Origin: Thermoplasmata archaeon M9B2D
GTDB lineage: Archaea; Thermoplasmatota; E2; DHVEG-1
DNA length: 19,323 bases
NCBI GenBank assembly: GCA_002900555.1
Contig: MUGD01000025.1
Span: 1 to 19,323 of the forward strand
Direction of reading: 5' to 3'
The translations under genes were made by a program, and so were the position numbers. The notes beneath the pieces are model-generated. The model was not told where the DNA came from. It saw only the letters and a list, made by a program, of their open reading frames with translations, and made no database searches. Of this stretch, positions 1-7,617 are shown piece by piece; within the stretch, counting starts at the first letter, position 1; each line of letters opens with the position of its first letter.

Positions 1-1179
1 TACTTCCCAGTGGAAGGGCGGGACTGTGCAGAGGAGATGAAATACTTTATCAAGAACGCTTTTGACCAATGGGATACCAAATACGTGCTGTTGGTGGGTG
101 GACGAAGCGGTGGCATAACCCAAGAAAAATGGTGGGTTCCGGTCCGATACTCACAGCTTAATGATGGGGGAGAAGGCTCGTATCTTACTGATCTGTATTT
201 TGCTGATCTTTATGATAGCAATGGGAGCTTCTCGAGTTGGGATTCTGATAACAATGGTATTTTCGCAGAATGGAACAGCCAGAGAAAAGACATCCTTGAT
301 ATGTATCCGGAGGTGTACGTCGGGCGCCTTCCCTGCACCAGTGTTCCTCAAGTAAGAACCATGGTGAAAAAAATCATCACCTATGAAACCTCGACGAATG
401 GATCTGAATGGTTCAAGACGTTCGTTGGTGTGGCTGGTGACACCTATCCTGCCGATAACGACCCGTATTATGAAGGAGAGCTTGCGACGAACGCGTCATT
501 TCAACAATTAGAGGGTCTTGGGTTTCAGGCTTCAATGCTTTGGACATCCAATGGTCGATTTACCAATCCTGATTCGGTGATTGATGAGATGAGTAAAGGC
601 TGCGGGTTTGTTCATTTCTCAGGTCATGGAAACCCCCTTGCATGGTCGAACCACCCTCCAAGGAATGATTCGTGGGTGAACGGCCCGAATGCGTTTCAGA
701 TGAAGAAGCTTTCCAACGGGGATAAACAACCAATTGTCATCGTTGGCGGGTGCCATAACGCTCAATTCAATACTAGTCTTTTTAACATAATTAAAGGGAT
801 TTTAGAGGATGGACTTTCGTACTTTAATTCTACAAAGCCGTATGGCGAGTTTTGGTACTACGAATGGATCCCTCGCTGCTGGGCATGGGCTATGGCGAGT
901 CATACGAGAGGTGGCGCTATCGCCATCATTGCAAATACGGGTCTTGGATATGGAGAACCAGGGGAGCAGACGTTAACACAGAGAGGGCGGCACATGGAGT
1001 GGTTGTTCTTCAAGGCATATAAGGATGGCAAGGTGAACCTTGGGGAAACACATGCAACAGATATCATCTATTATATGACGGAGCATCCACCGATGCAGGA
1101 CCAAACCGACTGTAAGATTGCGCAACAATGGGCGTTGTTTGGTGACCCCAGTCTGCGCATAGGAGGATATCCCTCCTAA
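1..1179 (+). CDS. C25 (gingipain-type) cysteine peptidase, 5'-truncated
   Basis: The reading frame is open from the first base, so the amino terminus lies outside the window; the GTG at base 10 is probably not the real start. The visible 392 residues cover the C25 catalytic domain. The catalytic His sits in FSGHGN (codon 625-627) and the catalytic Cys in VGGCHN (codon 751-753), the His-Gly then Cys order of clan CD peptidases. The 'LFGDPSLR' block just before the stop is the usual end of a C25 catalytic domain. It is expected to be a secreted endopeptidase; its signal peptide and propeptide would be in the missing part. Unlike the C25 protein at 3646-6147, it stops right after the catalytic domain with no PKD module or C-terminal anchor. 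It is followed at 86 bp by a secreted M28 peptidase with its own promoter. The family call is firm; substrate specificity (Arg/Lys or other) cannot be read from sequence. Confidence 0.88.
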   Translation, partial: YFPVEGRDCAEEMKYFIKNAFDQWDTKYVLLVGGRSGGITQEKWWVPVRYSQLNDGGEGSYLTDLYFADLYDSNGSFSSWDSDNNGIFAEWNSQRKDILDMYPEVYVGRLPCTSVPQVRTMVKKIITYETSTNGSEWFKTFVGVAGDTYPADNDPYYEGELATNASFQQLEGLGFQASMLWTSNGRFTNPDSVIDEMSKGCGFVHFSGHGNPLAWSNHPPRNDSWVNGPNAFQMKKLSNGDKQPIVIVGGCHNAQFNTSLFNIIKGILEDGLSYFNSTKPYGEFWYYEWIPRCWAWAMASHTRGGAIAIIANTGLGYGEPGEQTLTQRGRHMEWLFFKAYKDGKVNLGETHATDIIYYMTEHPPMQDQTDCKIAQQWALFGDPSLRIGGYPS

Positions 1180-1221
1180 AATCTTTTTCTCTGCATTGTA
1201 CAAAAATTTTATTTAGAAATA

Positions 1222-1252
1222 TTTATATAATGAAAGGGAAATCATTTCATTA
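1222..1252 (+). promoter_or_regulatory. TATA box and 25-bp dyad before the M28 gene
   Basis: TTTATATAA (1222-1230) is a good archaeal TATA box about 35-40 bp upstream of the ATG at 1265, giving a predicted transcript start near 1252. Immediately downstream, TAATGAAA (1228-1235) and TTTCATTA (1245-1252) are perfect 8-bp inverted arms around a 9-base spacer. The second half also contains GAAATCATTTC (1238-1248), a motif that recurs before the second M28 gene. A protein bound here would cover the transcript start, as a repressor would. The TATA box is seen directly; the operator role is inferred. Confidence 0.55.
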
Positions 1253-1264
1253 AGGAAGATTCGT

Positions 1265-2563
1265 ATGAAAAAAACACTGTTTGTTCTTCTGACAATTTTT
1301 CTTCTTTGTGCTTCATCAATGGTTTCTATTCAAGCAAAAGACTCAAAATCAGGTCCAATCCTATCATCCTGCGATAACGTCCCGATTATTGAGATGATCA
1401 ATCAAATCGATGAAGCGCTTTTATCGAAGTATCATCAGGGGCTGCTGAAGTTCGGACCACGGTATACCGGTTCGATTAATTGTACACTTGCGGCGGAATA
1501 TATCTATTCCTCGTTTCAACAGATGGGGCTTGAAGTAGAATTCCATGAATGGCGGTACGGGGGGTTCCAGAGCAAAAATGTCGTTGCCACATATTATGGG
1601 ACCGATTTGAACAGCACTGCGGAATACATCCTTTGCAGTCATTTCGATACTGTTGCAGGGTCCCCTGGTGCAAATGATGATGGCTCTGGCACAGCAGCGG
1701 TTCTTGCGATTGCGTCTGTCCTTAGTCGCTATGAGTTTAATCATACGATTCGATTCATCACATTCTCAGGGGAAGAGGTCGGAACGTACGGGAGTTTCAT
1801 CTATGCACGGGATGCATCGTACCGTGGAGATAACATCGTTGCCGTGCTTAACATGGATATGATCGGTTATGCAAGCACGACGGAAGGGGGAAGGATTCTA
1901 CGGTTTTTCCCACCAGAACGGTCAATCTGGATTGCGGACTATGCAAGTATGATTAGTGAGAAATATAATGAACTTATTGACATGAAGGTGAATGTTTTGC
2001 CTGGGTACCGTGGTGCTGATAATCAGGCGTTTGTCGATTATGGATATGACGGCGTATGGATTGCACATCAGGATGGATACCCCTGGGGGCATTCACCTAA
2101 TGATACAGCGAACCATTTGAACTGGTCCTATTATGTAAAGGCAACCAAACTGATGCTTGCGATTACAGCCGAAATCGCACTAAAACCAATTGATCTCCAA
2201 GTAATTATCCGGCGACCCTATGAAGGGCACACGTATTTCTTTAACCGTGTTCTTTTTGAAAGTTCCTTTGGGAAAAGATATTTTGCCGGGTTACGGGGAC
2301 TAACAATTATTCTTGGAGGAAGAACGGTGGCAAGTGTCGAGGTCTTCTCTGAAGAACCAATAAAATATGTAGTCTTCTGTATCGATGGATATTTCATGGT
2401 TTGGGATTCAGAGCCACCCTATGAATGGAGGATGCAGGGATGGTTTTATCCTATCAACGGAAGGCATATCTTTAATGTGTACGCCTACACACTTTCAGGA
2501 AAAATGGCGTACGATGAAATGGACATCTTTATGCTCTCCTATGCGACGTCATATAAATCGTAA
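1265..2563 (+). CDS. Secreted M28-family zinc aminopeptidase
   Basis: A 432-residue peptidase of family M28, the family of co-catalytic dizinc aminopeptidases that remove amino-terminal residues. The amino terminus (residues 1-24) is a clear signal peptide: MKK, a hydrophobic core, then SIQA. The catalytic domain spans about 45-305. The expected metal ligands and base are visible: His126 (SHFDT), Asp138 (GANDDGSG), the Glu170-Glu171 pair (FSGEE), Asp198 (LNMDMIG) and His276 (WGHSPND). After about residue 310 comes an Ig-like beta domain with an RRPYEG opening and a PPYEW / GRHIFNVYAY core, common on archaeal secreted proteins. The second M28 protein at 8230-9555 has the same architecture, so the two are paralogues. 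It probably acts outside the cell on peptides released by the neighbouring C25 endopeptidases. The C15 gene follows 41 bases after the stop and may be co-transcribed. Confidence 0.93.
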   Translation: MKKTLFVLLTIFLLCASSMVSIQAKDSKSGPILSSCDNVPIIEMINQIDEALLSKYHQGLLKFGPRYTGSINCTLAAEYIYSSFQQMGLEVEFHEWRYGGFQSKNVVATYYGTDLNSTAEYILCSHFDTVAGSPGANDDGSGTAAVLAIASVLSRYEFNHTIRFITFSGEEVGTYGSFIYARDASYRGDNIVAVLNMDMIGYASTTEGGRILRFFPPERSIWIADYASMISEKYNELIDMKVNVLPGYRGADNQAFVDYGYDGVWIAHQDGYPWGHSPNDTANHLNWSYYVKATKLMLAITAEIALKPIDLQVIIRRPYEGHTYFFNRVLFESSFGKRYFAGLRGLTIILGGRTVASVEVFSEEPIKYVVFCIDGYFMVWDSEPPYEWRMQGWFYPINGRHIFNVYAYTLSGKMAYDEMDIFMLSYATSYKS

Positions 2564-2575
2564 TCAAAGAGGAAT

Positions 2576-2600
2576 GGTTTTATAGCAAAACGCTATATAA
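2576..2600 (+). promoter_or_regulatory. Possible TATA element and small inverted repeat before the C15 gene
   Basis: A TTTTATAGC element about 25-30 bp upstream of the ATG pair at 2605/2608 would give a nearly leaderless transcript. TATAGC (2581-2586) and GCTATA (2592-2597) form a 6-bp inverted repeat with a 5-base spacer. It could be a promoter-proximal operator or a short hairpin between co-transcribed genes. Support is limited to spacing and base composition. Confidence 0.3.
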
Positions 2601-2604
2601 AAAT

Positions 2605-3273
2605 ATGATGAGGCTGCTAAAAGGAGTATGCATCGTTGGAATTGCACTGTTGTTGTTTCCTTTGGTAATAGGCAGTGTATCTGGCGAAAAAGTGGTTCTT
2701 ATAACAGGCTTCGAGCCGTTTGGCTTGTATGCGACAAATCCATCTGAGATGATTGCTGAAACGCTCAACGGCTCTATCCTGGATGATGCAAAAATTATCG
2801 GAATAGTCTTACCAGTTGATTTTGACAGTTCCGTTGAGAATGCAATAGCGGCGATAGAACAGTATCAACCAGATGTAGTGATAGGCCTTGGACTTGCTGC
2901 CCGTTCCAAGGTCATTTCAGTGGAAAAAATTGGGATAAATCTCAAACGATTCCCGAAAGACGATGGAACCTGGTCGTTCCCACGGCGAATCGAAAAAGAG
3001 GGATCGTTTCTTCGCATTACGCCTCTTCGCATAAATGAAATTGTTCGGAAAATACGGCTGGGAAATATCCCTGTGCGGCATAGTCTTTGTGCTGGTTTGT
3101 ACGTCTGTAATGCATTGTTCTATGGATTATTAGGGTATGTCAAAAACCAGAACATAAACACAGCAGTAGGGTTTATCCATGTTCCATTGTTGGAGACACA
3201 AGACCCAAAAGGAATGCCATTTGATACCATGGTCGATGCGGTGAAAATAGCAATCCAGGTAAGCATTAGATAG
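2605..3273 (+). CDS. Pyroglutamyl peptidase-like protein (C15) with signal peptide
   Basis: A 222-residue member of peptidase family C15, which removes amino-terminal pyroglutamate from peptides. The fold signatures are all present: ITGFEPFG at 33-40, NPSEM at 45-49, and the catalytic triad Glu107 (VEKIGINL), Cys168 (GLYVCN) and His192 (GFIHVP). The oddity is the amino terminus: residues 1-27 form a hydrophobic signal peptide ending near GSVSG, just before the usual C15 beta strand (KVVLITGF). Characterised C15 enzymes are cytosolic and start directly at that strand. This copy should therefore be exported or membrane-anchored, matching its neighbours M28 and C25: pyroglutamate-blocked peptides resist aminopeptidases, so an extracellular C15 would unblock them for M28. 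The start may be ATG 2605 or 2608 with no effect on this reading. Family call is strong; export rests on the predicted signal. Confidence 0.88.
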   Translation: MMRLLKGVCIVGIALLLFPLVIGSVSGEKVVLITGFEPFGLYATNPSEMIAETLNGSILDDAKIIGIVLPVDFDSSVENAIAAIEQYQPDVVIGLGLAARSKVISVEKIGINLKRFPKDDGTWSFPRRIEKEGSFLRITPLRINEIVRKIRLGNIPVRHSLCAGLYVCNALFYGLLGYVKNQNINTAVGFIHVPLLETQDPKGMPFDTMVDAVKIAIQVSIR

Positions 3274-3319
3274 CGTGGGGTCTTTTCGTAAATCGAATTC
3301 TTTGACTCTTTTTAATAAT

Positions 3320-3330
3320 CTTTATAAAGA
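3320..3330 (+). promoter_or_regulatory. TATA box for a leaderless transcript (small membrane protein)
   Basis: CTTTATAAAGA is centred about 26 bp before the ATG at 3351, which places the predicted transcript start at or next to the start codon. This is the classic archaeal leaderless arrangement, and it helps support the small gene that follows. Confidence 0.5.
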
Positions 3331-3350
3331 AATATGCGCTGACAATATCA

Positions 3351-3617
3351 ATGAGAGAGATTACCAAAGCACAAATTACAATAGGATTGTTAGCCTTTTT
3401 TGCCACTATATGGGAATTTATCCTGGATAAAACGCAACCCACGCTTCCCGAAATCATTGGTATGATTGCGCTTCAGTTAGTGCTGCTACTTATTTTATCG
3501 TATGTCATTATTGCGTTACTTGAATGGGTAAAGGTCTTTGATTTGAAAACAAATTCGATTCTGACCTTGTTTGTCTTGGTGACACTTAAGCTTCTGACTG
3601 TCGTTAAACTACCCTAA
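3351..3617 (+). CDS. Small integral membrane protein of unknown function
   Basis: An 88-residue protein I do not recognise. It has three probable transmembrane segments: about residues 7-25, 34-60 and 66-86, separated by short polar loops (DKTQPTLPE and KVFDLKTN). The start is supported by a TATA box at leaderless spacing. The gene stops 28 bases before the convergent stop of the large C25 gene. It lies in the peptidase island but nothing in its sequence ties it to proteolysis; a membrane helper or an unrelated protein are equally possible. The hydrophobic pattern and promoter make it likely to be a real gene. Confidence 0.6.
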   Translation: MREITKAQITIGLLAFFATIWEFILDKTQPTLPEIIGMIALQLVLLLILSYVIIALLEWVKVFDLKTNSILTLFVLVTLKLLTVVKLP

Positions 3618-3645
3618 GCAGATGTGAATAGTCACTTGGTTTTTA

Positions 3646-6147
3646 TTAAGAGATGGTTTCTAAGAGTCTTCCCAGCAAAAATCCTACAAAAGGATAGCGA
3701 TTGAGTATTCTTTCGTAAAACCATTGGAGAACCGGATGGGAATATATGATTTTCATAGGCATGGTGACGGGGAGTGGATCAGACCATTCGCTTTCAGCGT
3801 CTTTTGAATCTTTTGCTTTCACCGTGATGTTGTATGTTCCTTTTTCAGCCCATGCATGTCGTGCGAATGCTTCCTCGTCAGATTCATAGGGTCCTATCCA
3901 ACCACTATATGACCCATCGCCCCATGAGAAGTTAAAATAGAGCTGGTCACCGTCGAAGTCGGTAGTTGCTGTTTTATACATATATTCGACGTTTGGTTTT
4001 CCCTCTGTTGATCCATCTGGTCGGTTTGGTTTTTGTGGTTTTTGGTTTAACATGAAACTCTCTGAATAGTACAGATAGTTATGGGCTGTTGTAACAAGTG
4101 ATACGGGGTCTTCTGTAGATGCTTCGGTAATATCAAATTCGATTTGTCCGGTTGAATCGGTCAACGCTGATTCATAATAGCCACTGTCTTGACTGACGCA
4201 GACGCGAGCCCCTTGTATCGGAACCCCATTTCCTTGTACAGTGACTTCAAGCAGGTCAGAAGAATAGGTATAGGTCACCTCCAATGTTGCCGGAAGGGCT
4301 GTGTAGATATCTAATGCTGGGTCGCCGAACACATGGAACAATTCAAAGGTGAGGCGTTCGTACCCCCAGGGATCCCCCCAGGTGTTTGCCATATAGGTCT
4401 TTCCGTAGTTTAATATTGCTCCAAGATGATACAACGATTCATCGGTACCGACGCCTGTGTCAAAATCAGGCCATATCGCATCATAGAGCCCTCTGCAGAG
4501 ATAATCGTTATAGCCGCTGTAACTGACCGCGGATGCAGCAAAGACTGCCACTGCTCCACCATTGGGTTTTCTGATAAATTCTTCAGCGAAACACTCACCT
4601 GGCGTAAATTTCCCTGTTAAACAATTAAGGCTAAAGACAATAGGTAGAAGATCCCCGTTCGTCAGGGTGTACACATGGGATGTTGTAAAATAGGGATCAC
4701 CCCATCCTGATTCCATACCATGGTCTCGGTGATTTAATATGAAAATTCCCTGGTTTATCGCGGTGATGATATCGTTGGCATCCCCGTCCCACGCAAAGGT
4801 CGGTCGTAGAAGCTCGGCGGGTAATGGTTCTCCTTGTCCATAATACCCGTTGTTATAATTTGTTGGGTAAATACTTGGGGAAGTACAATAAATCCTTTGG
4901 CCGTTATATCCTATTGAGTTGAGATAGTCTCTGACTTCTTCAGAGGTTCGGACGAACCGTCTATCCTCATAATGATCATTGTTATCATCCTGGAAGTACG
5001 CGGCAACAACAAAATCATTATAAAAACTAGACACGGTCGGGGGAGACTGTTCATAGGTCAAGATCTTTTGAATCATAATATCTGCTTGTGCCGTGGTATC
5101 CGCAGGTATTCTTCCTATAAACAAATCAGGGTAATAGTCGGTTCCGTCTACCGTCGCATACCAAAGGTCGGTATATGTGCTATAGACGTACGTTGTTGGG
5201 ATAAATTCTGCATCACCAAAGAGAAGCACATACGATGGACGGGGTGTCCATGTATCATATGCATTTTTAATATATTGCTGAATTTGGGTAAACGTCGTTC
5301 CAATCTCTGATACATTTACTGTTTTTGCCATAAGACCGGTTGCATGTTTCCAATCAGCAAGTTGTTTTGCCTGAGTGTAGTAATTCGGATGGGTGATGAG
5401 TAGGTAGTCACATCCGGTGGCTAGCGTTGAGGTAGATTGTTGGATGACAGTATGTTCGATGAAACCTGCCCAGTTGTCAAATACGTTTTTGTATAAACCA
5501 TAAAATGGTTTTTCTGTATACTTTGATTCGACAGCAAGTGGCCCTTGAGAAGCAAAGGTCAGTTTGATTGTTATTGTATCATAAATGAAGGCGGTTTTTT
5601 GATACGCGTTATAGTGGATAGGATAAAACTTTATTTTTATGAACGGCACATCTCTAAGTTTCCCCGTTTCTGATAGTTCGACGAGATGCTCTGGTATGGT
5701 GATGTCTGTTTGATAGGCAGATTCGTCATAGGAAAACACAGGATCTTCTCCACAGTCGCAATCAGGATGCGGGCTTTGCATTGGATAAATCCGGTCGATG
5801 TGACGGGTTTCCATGAGATGAACGTCTAGTATCTGAAAGGAGAGTTGAAACGTGGGTATCGCATAGAATTGTGTCACTGCAGGTAATTGTGGGGCTCCGA
5901 TTGTTCCAACAAATCCCGCATTGGGTATCGTTATTGTTGTAAACTCTCCAAGCTCGGTGGCGACCTGTTGCTGGAGCAACTCTGGTAAGTGAAAGGTGAT
6001 AATCAGTTCATTTTCACTTGGGTATTCATAGGTAGTAAAATTATTTTGTTGAATGTCTTGATTTAAAAGAACGTCTGCCTTGTTTATTGGTACTAGACTC
6101 AGTAGGAGCATTATACCAATAACAACGATTGCTTTTTCCTTCTTCAT
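3646..6147 (-). CDS. Large secreted C25 (gingipain-type) peptidase with PKD-like domain and C-terminal anchor candidate
   Basis: An 833-residue multidomain cysteine endopeptidase. Residues 1-25 are a signal peptide. Residues 40-235 look like a C25 amino-terminal propeptide region (beta-rich, PQLPAVTQFYAIP, then FYGLYKNVFDNWAG). The catalytic domain spans about 245-612: DYLLITHP opens it, the Asp-rich VLLFGDAEFIP and IGRIPAD blocks follow, the catalytic His476 lies in NHRDHG and the catalytic Cys509 in FSLNCLTG, and FGDPALDIY closes it. A small beta domain (about 620-700, with VPIQGARVCV and STGQIEFDI) and a PKD-like domain (about 705-797, SWGDGSYSGW) follow. The last 31 residues are hydrophobic with a basic tail pattern (WFYERILNRYPF, FLLGRLL) and may anchor or sort the protein. 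Inferred role: degradation of extracellular protein. Transcription is opposite to the M28/C15 genes, so it has its own promoter near 6190-6220. Confidence 0.93.
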   Translation of the reverse strand: MKKEKAIVVIGIMLLLSLVPINKADVLLNQDIQQNNFTTYEYPSENELIITFHLPELLQQQVATELGEFTTITIPNAGFVGTIGAPQLPAVTQFYAIPTFQLSFQILDVHLMETRHIDRIYPMQSPHPDCDCGEDPVFSYDESAYQTDITIPEHLVELSETGKLRDVPFIKIKFYPIHYNAYQKTAFIYDTITIKLTFASQGPLAVESKYTEKPFYGLYKNVFDNWAGFIEHTVIQQSTSTLATGCDYLLITHPNYYTQAKQLADWKHATGLMAKTVNVSEIGTTFTQIQQYIKNAYDTWTPRPSYVLLFGDAEFIPTTYVYSTYTDLWYATVDGTDYYPDLFIGRIPADTTAQADIMIQKILTYEQSPPTVSSFYNDFVVAAYFQDDNNDHYEDRRFVRTSEEVRDYLNSIGYNGQRIYCTSPSIYPTNYNNGYYGQGEPLPAELLRPTFAWDGDANDIITAINQGIFILNHRDHGMESGWGDPYFTTSHVYTLTNGDLLPIVFSLNCLTGKFTPGECFAEEFIRKPNGGAVAVFAASAVSYSGYNDYLCRGLYDAIWPDFDTGVGTDESLYHLGAILNYGKTYMANTWGDPWGYERLTFELFHVFGDPALDIYTALPATLEVTYTYSSDLLEVTVQGNGVPIQGARVCVSQDSGYYESALTDSTGQIEFDITEASTEDPVSLVTTAHNYLYYSESFMLNQKPQKPNRPDGSTEGKPNVEYMYKTATTDFDGDQLYFNFSWGDGSYSGWIGPYESDEEAFARHAWAEKGTYNITVKAKDSKDAESEWSDPLPVTMPMKIIYSHPVLQWFYERILNRYPFVGFLLGRLLETIS

Positions 6148-6166
6148 TGTTTTTATCCCCTAATTA

Positions 6167-6219
6167 GATTATCCATTCGATTATCTTTATGATTATAAAT
6201 TGCAGTCGAATATAAAAAG
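6167..6219 (-). promoter_or_regulatory. Promoter region of the large C25 gene with triple GATTAT repeat
   Basis: Read on the minus strand, two TATA-like elements lie upstream of the ATG at 6147: one opposite GATTATAAAT (6191-6200) and one opposite CGAATATAAAAAG (6207-6219). GATTAT occurs three times in register every 12 bp (6167-6172, 6179-6184, 6191-6196). ATTCGA (6175-6180) and TCGAAT (6206-6211) form an inverted pair. The TATA elements are plausible; whether the repeats bind a regulator is unknown. Confidence 0.4.
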
Positions 6220-6286
6220 ATATGTATAACCTATAAGTATCGTGTTTATAAATGAGAATAGGAATTTGTTTTATTTCATATCTATT

Positions 6287-6294
6287 AAAAAAAA
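6287..6294 (-). terminator. Oligo-T tract downstream of the HTH-PAS gene
   Basis: An A8 run on the plus strand is a T8 run on the minus strand, about 75 bases past the stop of the HTH-PAS gene and upstream of the C25 promoter. Archaeal RNA polymerase commonly stops at such U-tracts without a stem-loop. Confidence 0.4.
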
Positions 6295-6368
6295 GTCGCT
6301 GTTTTTATTGTTGTTCTTGTTATCAGAAATTCTAAGGGGAATGTATGATAAAATATGTAAGAGGTGCA

Positions 6369-7301
6369 TTATGGTTGTGCCGTTGAGATTTTCCGTTGGG
6401 TAATGTCTTTTATGACGTGAACTAAGCCGGATATCTCTCCGGTTTCAGTGAGAATCGGTGACGCTGATATTTCTAAGTATTTCTGCAGATAGGGTGCGAA
6501 GTACTCCACGATTATTGGTTTCTTTGTCTTAAGGATACTTGCACAGGGACAGGACTCAGAGGATGTATGGGTTCCATGCAAAAGTTCATAGCATTTTTTC
6601 CCTATGCATTCTTCTGGTTTTATATGGAGGAAATTTGTAAAAGAACGATTTGCTTTGAGAATGGAAAAGTTATTGTCTTGAATAAATACCATATCTGTAA
6701 TTGCATTAAATGTTGCTTCCCATTCGTAGAGGAAGTGTTTTATTTTTTCTTCGGTTCTTCTTATATCCGTGATGTTTTCTATTAGCAGGATGACCCCTGG
6801 CTCTCCATCGTCAAAGGTTATAGGGATATGTTTGATTCTAAGGTAGATTTCATGAGTGTTTTGCACATATTTTTTTTCTATGGTCTGTTCCTTTCCGTCA
6901 AGTGCTTTTTTTGCATGGTGTGCTAGTTCAGGGATATGAAAAAAAGAGGCTGAGAAGGTTTCGATGGGTTTTCCGATGATTTCGGTGCGTTGTGCCTCAA
7001 GAAATTGTAAGAGGTTTTCGCTTACTTGGATTAATCGTAGTTGTTTATCTAGGATTAAAATATACTCATGAGTGAAATTCATAACTGTTTTAAGAGGGAT
7101 TCGAGAGGAGGGAAAATATACTTTTGCTGGTCCGAAGGTGACCATTTCTGCATGACCTGAGATAAGTAGGATATCAAGGTATTTTGCCACCGAGTTTCTG
7201 TTTATACGTATCTGTCGTGAGATATCTGTAACCGTCATCCCTTTGGGATTATTTTTCAAAATTGTTTTTATTTCTGTAAGTTCTTGTTGGTAGCTCTCCA
7301 C
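6369..7301 (-). CDS. Winged-helix DNA-binding regulator with two PAS domains
   Basis: A 310-residue cytosolic regulator. Residues 5-65 form a winged helix (LTEIKTILKNNPKGMTVTDI, then a recognition helix around INRNSVAKYLDILL). PAS domain 1 covers about 73-182 and ends in the PAC-like ILLIENITDIRRTEE. PAS domain 2 covers about 190-303 and ends with VHVIKDITQRK. PAS 2 carries a Cys/His-rich stretch, Cys232, Cys237, His242, His245, Cys251 and Cys253 (IGKKCYELLHG, SCPCAS), suggestive of metal, redox or haem sensing, though this pattern is fairly common in such PAS domains. There is no kinase or transmembrane segment, so it should sense an intracellular signal and bind DNA directly. The start is GTG; an in-frame stop lies 24-27 bases upstream with no ATG between. 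It is divergent from the receiver gene at 7758, and the intervening DNA has palindromic sites, so self-regulation and control of its neighbour are plausible inferences. Confidence 0.87.
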   Translation of the reverse strand: MESYQQELTEIKTILKNNPKGMTVTDISRQIRINRNSVAKYLDILLISGHAEMVTFGPAKVYFPSSRIPLKTVMNFTHEYILILDKQLRLIQVSENLLQFLEAQRTEIIGKPIETFSASFFHIPELAHHAKKALDGKEQTIEKKYVQNTHEIYLRIKHIPITFDDGEPGVILLIENITDIRRTEEKIKHFLYEWEATFNAITDMVFIQDNNFSILKANRSFTNFLHIKPEECIGKKCYELLHGTHTSSESCPCASILKTKKPIIVEYFAPYLQKYLEISASPILTETGEISGLVHVIKDITQRKISTAQP

Positions 7302-7352
7302 GATCGTTGAATCGTTGCTTACTTTTTATGCATTTCGTTTTTGCTAATCAGT

Positions 7353-7428
7353 TTTGCCATGCAGAAAAAGAAAAGTATATATAGTATTTAATTTATTCTT
7401 GTATTGCCTGGCAGAAATGCATGGCAAA
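7353..7428. repeat. Three TTGCCATGCA-type elements flanking the HTH-PAS TATA box
   Basis: TTTGCCATGCA (7353-7363) and its exact reverse complement TGCATGGCAAA (7418-7428) bracket the TATA-rich stretch 7374-7393. A third related element, TTGCCTGGCAG (7404-7414), contains the odd palindrome TGCC-T-GGCA. On the minus strand the first site falls between the TATA box and the predicted transcript start of the HTH-PAS gene, a typical repressor position. The repeats are seen directly; the binding factor is inferred. Confidence 0.5.
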
Positions 7429-7617
7429 GTGGTGAAGGGATAAAAAACATGAACTCTCCTCTAAGAAACCTATGGAAAAACAAACCCATCAAACTATCCG
7501 CCTGGGGGAGCGTACGACCTTCAATCCAGAACCCAAGCGCGTTCATTTCTTCTCTTCTCTTCCCACATCCCATCCTTATACGACACCAAACTACCAAACA
7601 GTCCTTCCTACGTTCAT

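Noticed and set aside
4972..5310. 112-codon plus-strand frame inside the large C25 gene
   Set aside because: It is antisense to a well-supported catalytic domain and has no protein-like features of its own.
7498..7525. Weak likeness of CCGCCTGGGGGAGCGTACGA to a conserved 16S rRNA segment
   Set aside because: It needs several insertions, and none of the flanking rRNA sequence is present, so it is taken as coincidence.
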